Shown one piece after another: positions 28,097 through 37,021 of a stretch of DNA of 53,314 nt. Numbering within the stretch: the stretch's first letter is position 1; every line of letters begins with the position of its first letter. Location of the stretch: positions 1 through 53,314 of the forward strand of contig NZ_JAGSOY010000034.1 in the NCBI RefSeq assembly GCF_018837975.1, written 5' to 3'. The notes beneath the pieces were generated by a model that searched no databases, was not told the DNA's origin, and worked only from the letters and a program-made list of their open reading frames with translations. This DNA is from Zooshikella harenae. GTDB lineage: Bacteria > Pseudomonadota > Gammaproteobacteria > Pseudomonadales > Zooshikellaceae. The translations under genes were made by a program, and so were the position numbers.

Positions 28097-28888
28097 TTAA
28101 GCAGGAAATATTTCTTCGAGCTTGTAGGCAACGCCATGATTATCGCTGCTTAATGTTTTTTCATAGTGAGACAATGAATGACGTAAACGGTCATGTGCAT
28201 TCGCCATAACTACGGGCATGCCTACTTGGGATAACATTTCATAATCATTCATCCCGTCACCAAATGCTACTGTTTGGTCCAGAGAAAACCCTTTTTCTTT
28301 AAGAACTTGTTGCAGAGCTTGTCCTTTATTAACGCCCTTAGCCATGACTTCTAAACAGTTTGGAAGACTAAATGCGGCACTTACTAAATCAGCAAACTGT
28401 TCGTTAATTTTGTTTTCTAACTCAACAAGGGGTTCAGGTTTACCGGCAAAAAAGACTTTGGCAACATTTTTATGATCTATGCTAAACAAATCAGCAAGGG
28501 AATAATTGAAACCAGAGCTTTTATTAAAGTTGAGTAATGTCTTATTGGGTTTAGATACGAGCCATTGATCTTCTTTATAAATATTAAGCAAAGTTTCTTT
28601 TGGTGCCATCTCCAATAAAGACTGGACAATATGCTGTGGGATATCTTGTCTAAAAATTGGCTGGCCTTGTTTATTATGGATGCGTGCGCCGTTGCAGGTA
28701 ATCAGGAAAAGATCGAGTCCAAGGTTTTTGGCGATATGTTTAACGTCTTGATAATGTCGACCTGTAGCGATTATGAAGCGGATACCTTCATTAACAATAC
28801 GATGTACAGTGCTGATGGTTTGTTGACTAAGGGTGTGGTTTGAGTCAAGCAAAGTGCCATCTAGGTCTGAAACAACAACCTTATACAT
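28097..28888 (-). CDS. Cof-type HAD-IIB phosphatase
   Basis: A 263-residue cytoplasmic phosphatase of the haloacid dehalogenase superfamily, YidA/Cof group. Motif I is SDLDGTLLDSN (Asp8 nucleophile, Asp10). Motif II is the Thr of FIIATGRHY. The motif III lysine lies in MAKGVNKGQAL and motif IV is AFGDGMNDYEML. A large C2 cap lies between about residues 80 and 195. Members dephosphorylate sugar phosphates, PLP or flavin precursors; the substrate here is open. Confidence 0.88.
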   Translation of the reverse strand: MYKVVVSDLDGTLLDSNHTLSQQTISTVHRIVNEGIRFIIATGRHYQDVKHIAKNLGLDLFLITCNGARIHNKQGQPIFRQDIPQHIVQSLLEMAPKETLLNIYKEDQWLVSKPNKTLLNFNKSSGFNYSLADLFSIDHKNVAKVFFAGKPEPLVELENKINEQFADLVSAAFSLPNCLEVMAKGVNKGQALQQVLKEKGFSLDQTVAFGDGMNDYEMLSQVGMPVVMANAHDRLRHSLSHYEKTLSSDNHGVAYKLEEIFPA

Positions 28889-29036
28889 AAATTACCCCTA
28901 TTCATTGAGGCGCAAATAGTAGCATAAGATAATAATATTTGTCTAAATAAGGAGTTATGCATAAATACAGGTAATCTATGAAGTTGGCAAGTTTATCAAT
29001 GAAAATGCCTAGCATTTAGGAATTTTATCTGGTGCA

Positions 29037-29066
29037 TAAAAAAAGCCCCTTTTCAGAGGCTTTTAA
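29037..29066 (-). terminator. intrinsic terminator of the collagenase gene
   Basis: On the minus strand, AGCCTCT-GAAA-AGGGGCT forms a hairpin with one G-U pair, followed by a run of seven T. It lies about 27 bases after the stop codon. Confidence 0.8.
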
Positions 29067-29092
29067 AGTAGAGGTGTAGCTTTTCTTTATAA

Positions 29093-31699
29093 TTAGAAGG
29101 ATAACGGTGGGCGGGCTGTACTAGCCTGGTCAACAACAGTGGGCATATGATTATGCTCAGCATGTTGTTGTGAACCTGGCTCTGCAGGCATTTGGTCGCC
29201 CATTGCATAAGAGTTCGATTGTTTCCAATCGTTAACTAATTGACTTAACCACTGCTGATATTCGTTAGCATAGTTACTTGCTAATGTCTGTATATGACTG
29301 TTGTAAGCTTCAATTTGATTGTTTCTCAAGTATTCAGCCAGTTTTAAGTGTTCAGCAGAATGCTTCTCTTGTAAGAAGCGGTGTAAGGTGTATGACCAGT
29401 GGTAAACCATGGAAGTACCAGAAGAGTAATCCATGTTTACAATTTGCTGCAATGAAGGACGAGCAGCAGGATTAACACTGCTGACATCATTCATACCGCG
29501 TGGGAAATCAGAACGCCATGCAATGAACTCTGCTAACCCTTCTGTCCACCATGTGGTTTTGTTTAATGGGTAGTAAGCAAAACGTCCATACAGGTCAAAA
29601 CGGCCATCAAGGTAGTGAACATATTCATGGTTTAGATTCCAAATATCCCATTTTTTACCATTGGGACGCTCATAGACAAATAAACGAGCCTGGTTGTTGG
29701 CTTGATTTGGCTCACCTTCAATATAGATACCACCGTTGTTGGTAGATACTTTGTAAAGTAATGCACCAAACTTTTTATACTCTGATGACTCATCAAATAT
29801 CACAAGCTCTAAGTCGGTATTATTGTCTTCGTTAACAGGAGTCCAGTTAGTGGCCATGAGAGAATGGAAATCATACTCTTGGCGTTTTAGTCGTTGACAG
29901 ACTTCACTGATTTGACTGGAATCTAGTTGTTGATAACGTAAACGAAGCGTGTTGCTACACTGATGAGAATATGGCAATACTTCATTTATCGTGTACTGAT
30001 AACAGAAATTAGCGAACTCAGAAGAACAACTATTTTCTGGGTTGTTTTTACGTGTTTTGGATACATAGTAACTATAAAAATTAGCTTTTAGCTCTTTTTG
30101 ATCTTTATAGTCATTATGATCTTTAACTAAGTTGACTGCAGCATCATCTAAGCGTTTATTCCACTTGCTCTCATTATCGATAAATAAATTACCTAATGCT
30201 TCAATTGCATTCATGAGGATGAATGGGTCTTTTCGTCCATATCGATCAACCCAAATGCCTAAAGCGGAATTTTGTCCAAGTTTACCAAGACTTTCTGGCA
30301 GCTTAGTTGTTAATAAAGCTGATTTAAGAGCACTGCCACTTTTACTTGGTTGTGTAACCTGGAACCCTAAAATATCGATCGTTGTTGTTAATTCAAAAAT
30401 TGCTGTGCTGTAGCCAGCTGTGCCATTAACTGATTCTGCATTTTTTACTAAGTGATCGACAAGTTGGTTTAGTATGGCAACATGTTTGGCAAAAAATGAA
30501 TCAGTTTCAGGAATTCGAATGTATCCATTTAGCGCAACTACATAGCCTTCCATTGCAACAGCGGCATCAGGTTTTACCTGATAAAAGTCACTCATTTGAG
30601 TAACCTTCAAAAGAGCTTGATCTGCTATTTTAGCAATTGATGGCTTAATATTTTTGACTTCGCGAGAATAGTTCCAGCCTCTTAAATAAGTGAAAAGCTG
30701 TTGTAAGTCTTTATCTGCAATATCATTTTGATCTGCTAGAAATGCTAATGCCTGGAAAATTTGGCCTAGTCCATCAGTAGAGGCATGATTGAAGTCATCA
30801 TTGTAAAATAATCGAGTATCTGAAGTATTAAGTACATTCTGTACTATCGCAGGAAAGTCATTTTTACTTGTCCATGACGAAGGATAAACAGATTGCGTAG
30901 GATTGGTCGTTTTTGGTTTTTCTGGATTGGTTGGTTTTGTTGGTTTATTAGTTGTCGTTGGCGTTTTTGGTTTGGAAGGTGTTGTAGGCTTCGATGTTGT
31001 TTTTGGCTTAGTAGGCTTAGTGGGTTTGTTTGTTGTGGTGTTACCAGTAAACAGTAAATGAACTTGTGAAACATTAGAATCTGCTTGACCATCATTTACA
31101 CGGAAACTAAAGATATCCTTAGTGACATTTTGGTTAGAAAAATAAGTGAAATCACCCGTTTTAGCATCAAGCTTCAATTGTCCATGTTTTGGCCATGACA
31201 CAACACGGTAAGTTAGCTTATCTTTATCGCTGTCTTCACCCCAAGCATGGCTTTTTAATAGCTGACCAGTGGTCACATAGTTACTTTGGCCTAAAGTTTT
31301 TGGTGGGGTATTGTTTTTTGAGACAGTTTTAGATGGTTCAATAATTAGCTGAACAACAGATACATTAGAGTACTCTTTGCCATCTGATACTCGGAATTTA
31401 AATTCATCATAATTGGCACTTGGTGAAGTCACTGTATAAGTAAAGGTGCCTTTGTAATTATTAAACTTAAGCTTACCATGGGCGGTAGTTGTCACTAATT
31501 CATAGTAGAGTTTTTGCCCTTCTGGATCATTTCCCCATACCCATGCATCAAGCGGTTCACCCGCTTTAACTTGGTTGCTTTGGCTCATGGTAATAGGTGC
31601 TTGATTAGCAAGTGCTGCATCACTGAAGCTGGCACAGGCGAGGGCACTAAGACATAAGGATATTGATATATTAAGCGATTTCTTGCGGAAAACTGCCAT
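29093..31699 (-). CDS. secreted M9-family collagenase with two Ig-like domains
   Basis: An 868-residue secreted zinc metalloprotease. A signal peptide (residues 1-31, cut after ALA) is followed by two related Ig/cadherin-like domains (about 33-125 and 133-217). Both carry the AW-GxDxxxxKLxY and HG-LK pattern. A Thr/Lys/Pro-rich linker (about 221-275) leads to the collagenase module. The zinc site is H691-E692-x-x-H695, with the third ligand probably Glu720 in TEGLAEF, as in Vibrio and clostridial collagenases. The C-terminal PPC or PKD binding domains common in this family are absent; the accessory domains are N-terminal instead. It is the nearest large gene to the collagen-like cluster at 37022-43763. 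Confidence 0.92.
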   Translation of the reverse strand: MAVFRKKSLNISISLCLSALACASFSDAALANQAPITMSQSNQVKAGEPLDAWVWGNDPEGQKLYYELVTTTAHGKLKFNNYKGTFTYTVTSPSANYDEFKFRVSDGKEYSNVSVVQLIIEPSKTVSKNNTPPKTLGQSNYVTTGQLLKSHAWGEDSDKDKLTYRVVSWPKHGQLKLDAKTGDFTYFSNQNVTKDIFSFRVNDGQADSNVSQVHLLFTGNTTTNKPTKPTKPKTTSKPTTPSKPKTPTTTNKPTKPTNPEKPKTTNPTQSVYPSSWTSKNDFPAIVQNVLNTSDTRLFYNDDFNHASTDGLGQIFQALAFLADQNDIADKDLQQLFTYLRGWNYSREVKNIKPSIAKIADQALLKVTQMSDFYQVKPDAAVAMEGYVVALNGYIRIPETDSFFAKHVAILNQLVDHLVKNAESVNGTAGYSTAIFELTTTIDILGFQVTQPSKSGSALKSALLTTKLPESLGKLGQNSALGIWVDRYGRKDPFILMNAIEALGNLFIDNESKWNKRLDDAAVNLVKDHNDYKDQKELKANFYSYYVSKTRKNNPENSCSSEFANFCYQYTINEVLPYSHQCSNTLRLRYQQLDSSQISEVCQRLKRQEYDFHSLMATNWTPVNEDNNTDLELVIFDESSEYKKFGALLYKVSTNNGGIYIEGEPNQANNQARLFVYERPNGKKWDIWNLNHEYVHYLDGRFDLYGRFAYYPLNKTTWWTEGLAEFIAWRSDFPRGMNDVSSVNPAARPSLQQIVNMDYSSGTSMVYHWSYTLHRFLQEKHSAEHLKLAEYLRNNQIEAYNSHIQTLASNYANEYQQWLSQLVNDWKQSNSYAMGDQMPAEPGSQQHAEHNHMPTVVDQASTARPPLSF

Positions 31700-32401
31700 T
31701 TTCTTAACCCTGAGTAATAATTATGTGTTTAGCGTGGCGAATTATGAATTGTTTAAAAAGAATCGTGTTGAAATGGTTCACACTTTAAGCGTGCGTTTAT
31801 CGGTTTAATGTATTGCTTTGTTAGACAAATAGACTGTGATGTTATTTATTGTGCTATAGTGCTTTAAGTCAATAGTTATAAAAATATTATTTTTAATAGC
31901 AAAATACATTAATTTTAAGAATCATTAAAAGAGGCTTCTTAATAGGGGGGGATTAGCTTGGACTTTATCCAAAAGCGAATTGCTAAAAGGTGATGGGGTC
32001 AGCACTCATGAATTGAAGCACTTCGTTTGTGTATAGACTTTAAGAAGATAGAATAGCCTGCCTTTAACCCTGAAATAGCAGGTTACGATCTTAACAATGA
32101 ACTGGCTAGTTAGAAATGTCTTAATGTTGGATACAACAGATATCAGTCTTTTGAAGATTATTGGTATTGCAATCTTAATGCTATTAGCAACTCAAATAAG
32201 CATTAGTTTATTTCACTTACTTTTCTTATGAAAAATGCGTTTAAATAATTTCGTTTTTTAGCAATAAAGGATTTTTTTCTGCCTTTAGAATAGTCCTGCT
32301 TTTTACTCATAGCCAGCCTAGCCTTCTGTAAAATCCGATATAATTAAGATATAAGTATTATTCCTTGACCAATTTAAAATACTCATGGAAAAGTGACTGT
32401 A
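31700..32401. other. 702-base AT-rich intergenic region
   Basis: Contains the presumed promoters of the collagenase (minus) and metallophosphoesterase (plus) genes, and one 44-codon frame listed separately. A run of seven G occurs near 31950. I see no RNA gene or mobile element. Confidence 0.4.
32097..32231 (+). CDS. possible 44-residue single-span membrane peptide
   Basis: ATG at 32097 opens a frame ending at TGA 32229-32231. The product starts MNWLVRNVLMLDTTDIS and continues with one hydrophobic segment (about residues 18-44, e.g. IIGIAILMLLATQ). It has no clear ribosome site and no relatives that I recognise. The AT-rich context makes a chance frame possible. Confidence 0.2.
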   Translation: MNWLVRNVLMLDTTDISLLKIIGIAILMLLATQISISLFHLLFL

Positions 32402-33184
32402 ATGAAAATTCAACTATTCAGTGACTTACACTTGGAGTTTGGTTTTTATCAGCTACCCAAAAGTGAAGCTGATGTAATCATTTTGGCGGGTGATATTAAT
32501 TTAGGTACAAGGGGAGCACACTGGGCTATTGAGAGTTTTCCTCAACAGCAGATTATCTATGTTTTAGGTAACCATGAATATTATCATCATAGTTATCCTG
32601 AGTTGCTTTTAGAGCTGGAGAACTACTGTCGAGGAACAAATATACATCTTTTAGAAAATGCTTCTTTCCAATTTGAGAATATTGTTTTTTATGGAGCCAC
32701 ATTATGGACTGACTTTAACCTGTTTGGAAATGAAATTGATGTTGCCAAACTATGTCAACAAAGAATGAATGATTATAACTATATTTACCTCTCAGATGAT
32801 CAAACAATGTTATCAGTTAATCATACTGCACGTATACATCAGCATTCCGTTAGTTGGCTTGAGGAAAAAATGATTTATGATAAGTGTGAGAGAGCATTAA
32901 CTGAAAATAACCTAACAAAACCTTTGGTGCAAATTGTCGTATCTCATCATGCCCCAAGTATTCACTCAATTCCTATCAATCAAAAACAAGATTACATAAA
33001 TGCTGCCTATGCGTCGAACCTGGAGTGGTTAATAAAGAAAACGCAACCAAATTACTGGTTTCATGGTCATATTCATAGATCGCAAGATTATTGGGTCGAT
33101 AATTGTAGAGTTATGTCAAATCCAAGAGGTTATCCGATAGCTGTTAACCACGGATTTAATGAGAAATGGATAATTGATGTTTAA
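32402..33184 (+). CDS. calcineurin-like metallophosphoesterase
   Basis: A 260-residue protein with the metal-binding signature of this fold: SDLHLEF near the N-terminus (D-x-H), ILAGDINLG (GD), VLGNHEYY (GNHE), VVSHHAPS and the C-terminal WFHGHIHRSQDY (GHxH). All five blocks are intact, so it should be an active phosphoesterase. The substrate is unknown. I use the ATG at 32402; an in-frame GTG lies three codons upstream. It overlaps the next gene by 8 bases and the two are probably co-translated. Confidence 0.85.
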   Translation: MKIQLFSDLHLEFGFYQLPKSEADVIILAGDINLGTRGAHWAIESFPQQQIIYVLGNHEYYHHSYPELLLELENYCRGTNIHLLENASFQFENIVFYGATLWTDFNLFGNEIDVAKLCQQRMNDYNYIYLSDDQTMLSVNHTARIHQHSVSWLEEKMIYDKCERALTENNLTKPLVQIVVSHHAPSIHSIPINQKQDYINAAYASNLEWLIKKTQPNYWFHGHIHRSQDYWVDNCRVMSNPRGYPIAVNHGFNEKWIIDV

Positions 33185-33797
33185 TAATATGAGTAAAATA
33201 AAACAGTTCTTTTTATTAGTAAATTTAGTTACAGTTTTTACGTTAGCTTATTGTCAAACGGCTACAGCAAACCAAGTTCAGAAGTTAGTTGATGCAGCTA
33301 TTGAACGAACAGCTCAAAAGGTAACCTACGATGGTCGTTATGTAAAAATTCCTTATCCAAATGGCGATGTACCTAATAATATGGGGGTATGTACTGATGT
33401 GGTTATCAGGTCATATCGAAAGCTGGGCATTGATTTACAAAAGTTAGTGCATGAAGACATGAAACATGCATTTGATACCTACCCAAAGTTATGGGGATTA
33501 ACAAAAACAGACACTAATATTGATCATCGTAGGGTCCCTAATTTACAAACCTTTTTTAAAAGGCATGGTACTGTTCTACCTATTAGTGACAACGCGAGTG
33601 ATTATCAAGCAGGTGATTTAGTAACTTGGTTATTACCTGGCAACTTAACACATATAGGTATAATTATTGATAAAAAAAGTAATAGCACTGGACATCCGTT
33701 AGTAGTGCATAACATTGGTCAGGGCACCGTTGCAGAAGATATGCTATTTGACTATAAAATAACAGGACATTACCGTTATAAGTTGGATACTAAATAG
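33177..33797 (+). CDS. DUF1287 family periplasmic protein
   Basis: About 206 residues with an N-terminal signal segment (FFLLVNLVTVFTLAY) and a DUF1287 domain, the family of E. coli YijF. The domain resembles the NlpC/P60 cysteine-peptidase fold: a cysteine in MGVCTDVVIRSYRKLGID and conserved His residues in LTHIGIIID and VVHNIGQG. A role on peptidoglycan or peptides is plausible but unproven. The start may instead be the ATG at 33189 (MSKIKQF). The ATG at 33177 overlaps the phosphoesterase stop. Confidence 0.75.
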   Translation: MFNNMSKIKQFFLLVNLVTVFTLAYCQTATANQVQKLVDAAIERTAQKVTYDGRYVKIPYPNGDVPNNMGVCTDVVIRSYRKLGIDLQKLVHEDMKHAFDTYPKLWGLTKTDTNIDHRRVPNLQTFFKRHGTVLPISDNASDYQAGDLVTWLLPGNLTHIGIIIDKKSNSTGHPLVVHNIGQGTVAEDMLFDYKITGHYRYKLDTK

Positions 33798-33804
33798 CTA
33801 AAAT

Positions 33805-33850
33805 ATTAATAGCAAAGTAGTAATTAATAAACTGCTACTTTGCTATTAAT
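33805..33850. terminator. bidirectional terminator between DUF1287 and beta-lactamase genes
   Basis: Two perfect 16-base arms (33805-33820 and 33835-33850, core AGCAAAGTAG / CTACTTTGCT) flank a 14-base loop between two convergent genes. The outer stem is A/T-rich, giving T-rich tails on both strands. Confidence 0.7.
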
Positions 33851-33856
33851 GATGGA

Positions 33857-34657
33857 CTAAATAATTGATTTAGCTTTTAAAGCTTCCTTCACAATTTTTT
33901 TACGGTAATGGCGGTCTGAACTCTTTATTAAGTCTATGTTGATTGCATAGAACCATGCAGTATTTTTGGTTGTGACAAAGCCTACAAACCAGCCAATATC
34001 TGTGCCTTTTCCTTCTTTCATAACCCAACCTGTTTTTCCATAAATAGTATAAGTTGGTGTGTGTTCATTTATCATGATTTCTTTAGTCTTACGTTGGTAT
34101 TCTTTTTTATAGGGTAATGCTTCTGCGTAAAGTTTTTTTAAAAATGCTATTTCTTGATAAGCTGTAATTCGTAAATCACCATCTAGCCAAAATGTAATCA
34201 GTTCTCCTAGCTTTTGATTACCATAGTTCATTTTATACAGGTGTTGTTGGTACTTTAGTCTACCAACATCTTGAGCAACTTCTTGGTAACACCATATGCA
34301 TGAATTTTGTAAAGCTGATTTTAGTGTGTGGTTTTGATTCCATATTTTCCACCCTTTATCTTTTCCATCCCATTTGAATAGATGGTTGATTTCTTTAATT
34401 GCACCTTCTTGAAGCCCGATAAGCGTGTTTGGTATTTTGAACGTTGATGCAGGTAAAAAAGCTTTATTGGCTCTTTTCTCATTGTGAATATAGGTAGTCT
34501 TTCCATTAGCCGATGAAATGACAAGTGTGCCATTGACTTTATATTTGTTAAAAATTGAAGACAATTTTATATCTTCAGTTGCCCATGATGAAAAACTTGT
34601 TAATAAAATGGTGGCGCCTATTAATAAACTGATTTTTTCTTTAAATGTTTTTTTCAT
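33857..34657 (-). CDS. class D (OXA-type) beta-lactamase
   Basis: A 266-residue periplasmic serine beta-lactamase that hydrolyses penicillin-type antibiotics. The signal peptide covers residues 1-26 (cut after SWA). The active-site motif S71-T-F-K74 supplies the nucleophile and the lysine that is carboxylated. The second motif is S119-C-I121, where most OXA enzymes have S-x-V. Y145-G-N147, Trp157 and K208-T-G210 complete the set. The enzyme should be active; the Ile for Val change is conservative but sits in the active site. There is no integron or IS directly flanking it, so it looks chromosomal. The spectrum cannot be predicted. Confidence 0.93.
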   Translation of the reverse strand: MKKTFKEKISLLIGATILLTSFSSWATEDIKLSSIFNKYKVNGTLVISSANGKTTYIHNEKRANKAFLPASTFKIPNTLIGLQEGAIKEINHLFKWDGKDKGWKIWNQNHTLKSALQNSCIWCYQEVAQDVGRLKYQQHLYKMNYGNQKLGELITFWLDGDLRITAYQEIAFLKKLYAEALPYKKEYQRKTKEIMINEHTPTYTIYGKTGWVMKEGKGTDIGWFVGFVTTKNTAWFYAINIDLIKSSDRHYRKKIVKEALKAKSII

Positions 34658-34883
34658 ATTTTTTCTTTGTATGCTCGTTAAGGGGGAGCGAATTTTAGTC
34701 TAGGGTGAATTGGAGTAAGTGACTTTTTAGCGATCAAATATGATCAATTATGGCAATATATTGAAGCTATTTAAGTAGGTATTTAAGATCAATAACTGTA
34801 CCCCTTAGTGAGTAAACGATGAGTGTTTTATGATTGCTAAGGGAGTAAATCCTCATGATTTATATATTGATACAGTGATTACG

Positions 34884-35783
34884 ATGAAACACATATTAAC
34901 CTGCGCCATTTTGGTACTTTGTTGCAAAGTATCTGCGAGTGATACTATAAGTAACTATCGGGTCGTTTTTTTGGTTGATAATAAAGAAATTGTAGGTTTT
35001 GAAGAAAAACTGTTCGAAAGAAAGAGAGAAGGTGTTGCACAAGAAAAAAAAGAAGGCAAAAATTCAGTAAAAACAGATGTTAGGGTAAGTGATGAGTTTT
35101 GGGTAATGAATACTGAAGTACAATATGACTTATATGATGAGGTATACAAGTGGGCAATAAAGAATGGTTATTTTTTTACAAATGGGTGTAGTCAGTCATC
35201 AGAAACTGAATGCACACCTGAAGATATCCAAAACAAAATAAAGCCTGTGACCTTTGTATCATGGATAGATTCTATTATTTGGGCTAATGCGCTAAGTGAA
35301 AAGATGGGGCTAGAACCTGTTTATAGGAATAAATCTGGAAAAATCATAAAAAACGAAGCTGCTGGTGATAATAAAATTATTGAACGTAATACTACTGGTT
35401 ATCGCTTGCCATCATTGCAAGAGTGGATTCTATTAGCTGAGAATAGCATGGTAAGGAAGAAGGTAAGTGGTAAGTATCATTTAAGTATATTAAAAGATAA
35501 TAGTGACATCAGAAGTAAATGGAAAAAGGTAGGAAGTTACTTTGTTATTGAAAAAAAAGTCATAGGGTCTGGGGTTGTTGGTATTGCTAATGATGTCTTT
35601 GAGTGGTTAGGTTCAGAGTTTTCCTCGATTAATGAAGAGGGTAATAAACTGTTTAATAAAATGTATTATTTTTGTGGGGTAGATGTGGCAGGTTTTAATG
35701 TAGAAAAACCTATTTATTGTGATATTCATACGAGACAGTTTCGTTTTAATGACCTTGGTTTTAGGTTGGTAAGGAGTAAATAA
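34884..35783 (+). CDS. secreted FGE-sulfatase-fold protein, probably non-canonical
   Basis: A protein of about 299 residues with a signal peptide (HILTCAILVLCCKVSA). The C-terminal half has the SUMF1/FGE-like fold signature: VTFVSWIDSIIWANALSEKM, the GYRLPSLQEW segment, ANDVFEWLGSE and the final FNDLGFRLVRS. True formylglycine-generating enzymes have RGGSW and CRxxxR blocks near the end. Here they are replaced by YFCGVDVAGF and YCDIHTRQF, so catalysis of that type is doubtful. The open frame extends upstream to 34830, but the ATG at 34884 starts the signal peptide. Translationally coupled to the next gene. Confidence 0.75.
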   Translation: MKHILTCAILVLCCKVSASDTISNYRVVFLVDNKEIVGFEEKLFERKREGVAQEKKEGKNSVKTDVRVSDEFWVMNTEVQYDLYDEVYKWAIKNGYFFTNGCSQSSETECTPEDIQNKIKPVTFVSWIDSIIWANALSEKMGLEPVYRNKSGKIIKNEAAGDNKIIERNTTGYRLPSLQEWILLAENSMVRKKVSGKYHLSILKDNSDIRSKWKKVGSYFVIEKKVIGSGVVGIANDVFEWLGSEFSSINEEGNKLFNKMYYFCGVDVAGFNVEKPIYCDIHTRQFRFNDLGFRLVRSK

Positions 35784-36365
35784 GTGAAAATATTTTTACG
35801 CTTTGTAATAATATTTTTATATATTTTCTCTATGTTTTCTACTGCAAGTGAGTTTAAAATAATCACGCTTAGAAGTGGAGTTAATCAATTTGATTTAAAT
35901 GAAGATGGTGAGAAAGATATTGTTTTTAAGGCAATGTATGAAAATAATACATCTTTTGCAAACTATACTTATTCGTTTTATATGAAAACAAACTACAATG
36001 AGTTTGTTCATGTTCCGGTAGGTAAAGACTTTTCAAGTATTACTTACTGGGATGGGAGATTGTCAGGAATTGGCTATCTCTATCAAGATTTAAGAGTTAT
36101 AAAGTTCAAATCAACATTTATATTAGTGATAGCACAAAAAGAAGATCTTGGTAGCTTTGAGCGGGAAAAAGTTCTGTTTGATTTTTATTCGTTAACCAAA
36201 GGTGTGGATCATCCAGGACAGCTCCCATATCAATGGTTAAAGTATAATACAAGGTATACGGAAAATAAGTACTACTCAGTTGATGAGGCATTTATTGAGG
36301 TAGATGACCAAGACTTTTTTTTCCATAATATTAATAGCGATAAGTCTACCCTTATACAGAAGTAG
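35784..36365 (+). CDS. CarG/CpmJ-like secreted protein
   Basis: A 193-residue protein with a signal peptide (residues 1-22). It starts with GTG, directly after the TAA of the FGE-fold gene, and AAGGAG seven bases upstream supports this start. The mature part has LRSGVNQFDLNEDGEKDIVF, an EF-hand-like D-x-N-x-D-G calcium loop (DLNEDGEKD). Further on are DLRV, LGSFEREKVLFDFYSL and PGQLPYQW. This order recalls the CarG/CpmJ proteins that give intrinsic carbapenem resistance in Pectobacterium and relatives. The match is from memory of the pattern, so the name is tentative. A class D beta-lactamase lies 1.1 kb away. Confidence 0.5.
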   Translation: MKIFLRFVIIFLYIFSMFSTASEFKIITLRSGVNQFDLNEDGEKDIVFKAMYENNTSFANYTYSFYMKTNYNEFVHVPVGKDFSSITYWDGRLSGIGYLYQDLRVIKFKSTFILVIAQKEDLGSFEREKVLFDFYSLTKGVDHPGQLPYQWLKYNTRYTENKYYSVDEAFIEVDDQDFFFHNINSDKSTLIQK

Positions 36366-36482
36366 ACAGCATATAGAGCCTATCATTAGGTCCTTCGTTT
36401 TACTCGTCAACACCACTAATGTTGTATACTGCGTGAGTTACTTGGGCCGATAGGCATTTTCCCCATTGTATGGGCTTATTTT

Positions 36483-36782
36483 TTAATAGCCAAATCGTCT
36501 TGGTATCAGGTATTTTCCTTCTGGGATGAGGTCAAGAATGCAGCAAAATGAATAGGGATCTCGAATTTGATATTCCGTTTCATCATCCGATAATTTATAT
36601 AAGTGCTGAAGGACTAAAACTTTAAACATCAACACTGTCTTGGGCAGGACAATCGCATATAACTTTACCTTTAAAAAGCCCTTCGAACACTCCGTGAACC
36701 CTTTCATGGAGTCTTGGTTGCTGCAAACAGTTCGATGTATTATCCAGCCTTTGCTTATCACTGGCGTACATCGAAATGCCAC
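36483..36782 (-). pseudogene. IS5-family transposase relic
   Basis: The minus strand encodes TVLMFKVLVLQHLYKLSDDE followed by TEYQIRDPYSF, the N-terminal DNA-binding region of IS5-type transposases. The expected next segment, PDTKTIWLL, is present at 36483-36512 but in another frame, so a frameshift lies between about 36513 and 36525. The catalytic DDE part is missing altogether. I do not see terminal inverted repeats, so the element is old and immobile. Confidence 0.8.
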
Positions 36783-36964
36783 AGGTGCTCATTTAATCAT
36801 GATAGCATGGATTATTACCAAGCTGTAATGTGAGGTAATACTCAAACTATTGAGGTTTTGGAAGGAGTGTATTTAAACACTAGTTTGAAAGCATGCTGGT
36901 TGTTGGTGCTAACGAGTGTGTAGAAATAGGAAGTTGGGATAAGTAGTATCGTAAGGTAGCTGGC
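36783..36964. other. spacer between the IS relic and the collagen-like cluster
   Basis: No coding potential recognised. Together with 36366-36482 it surrounds the transposase relic and may contain decayed element ends. Confidence 0.35.
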
Positions 36965-36992
36965 GTATTTCCACCATAGATGGTGGAAATAC
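36965..36992. repeat. near-perfect 28-base palindrome
   Basis: GTATTTCCACCAT (36965-36977) and ATGGTGGAAATAC (36980-36992) are exact reverse complements separated by only AG. As RNA it would give a 12-base stem with a 4-base loop, 29 bases past the stop of the last collagen-like gene. There is no T-run. It may be a terminator-like 3' end or a dimeric protein operator. Confidence 0.6.
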
Positions 36993-37021
36993 TATACTGG
37001 AGGAGCAGTTGATGCCCTCAC

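Noticed and set aside
31940-31960. G-run near 31950 as a regulatory or phase-variable promoter element
   Set aside because: It lies far from both neighbouring starts and no promoter elements can be assigned around it.
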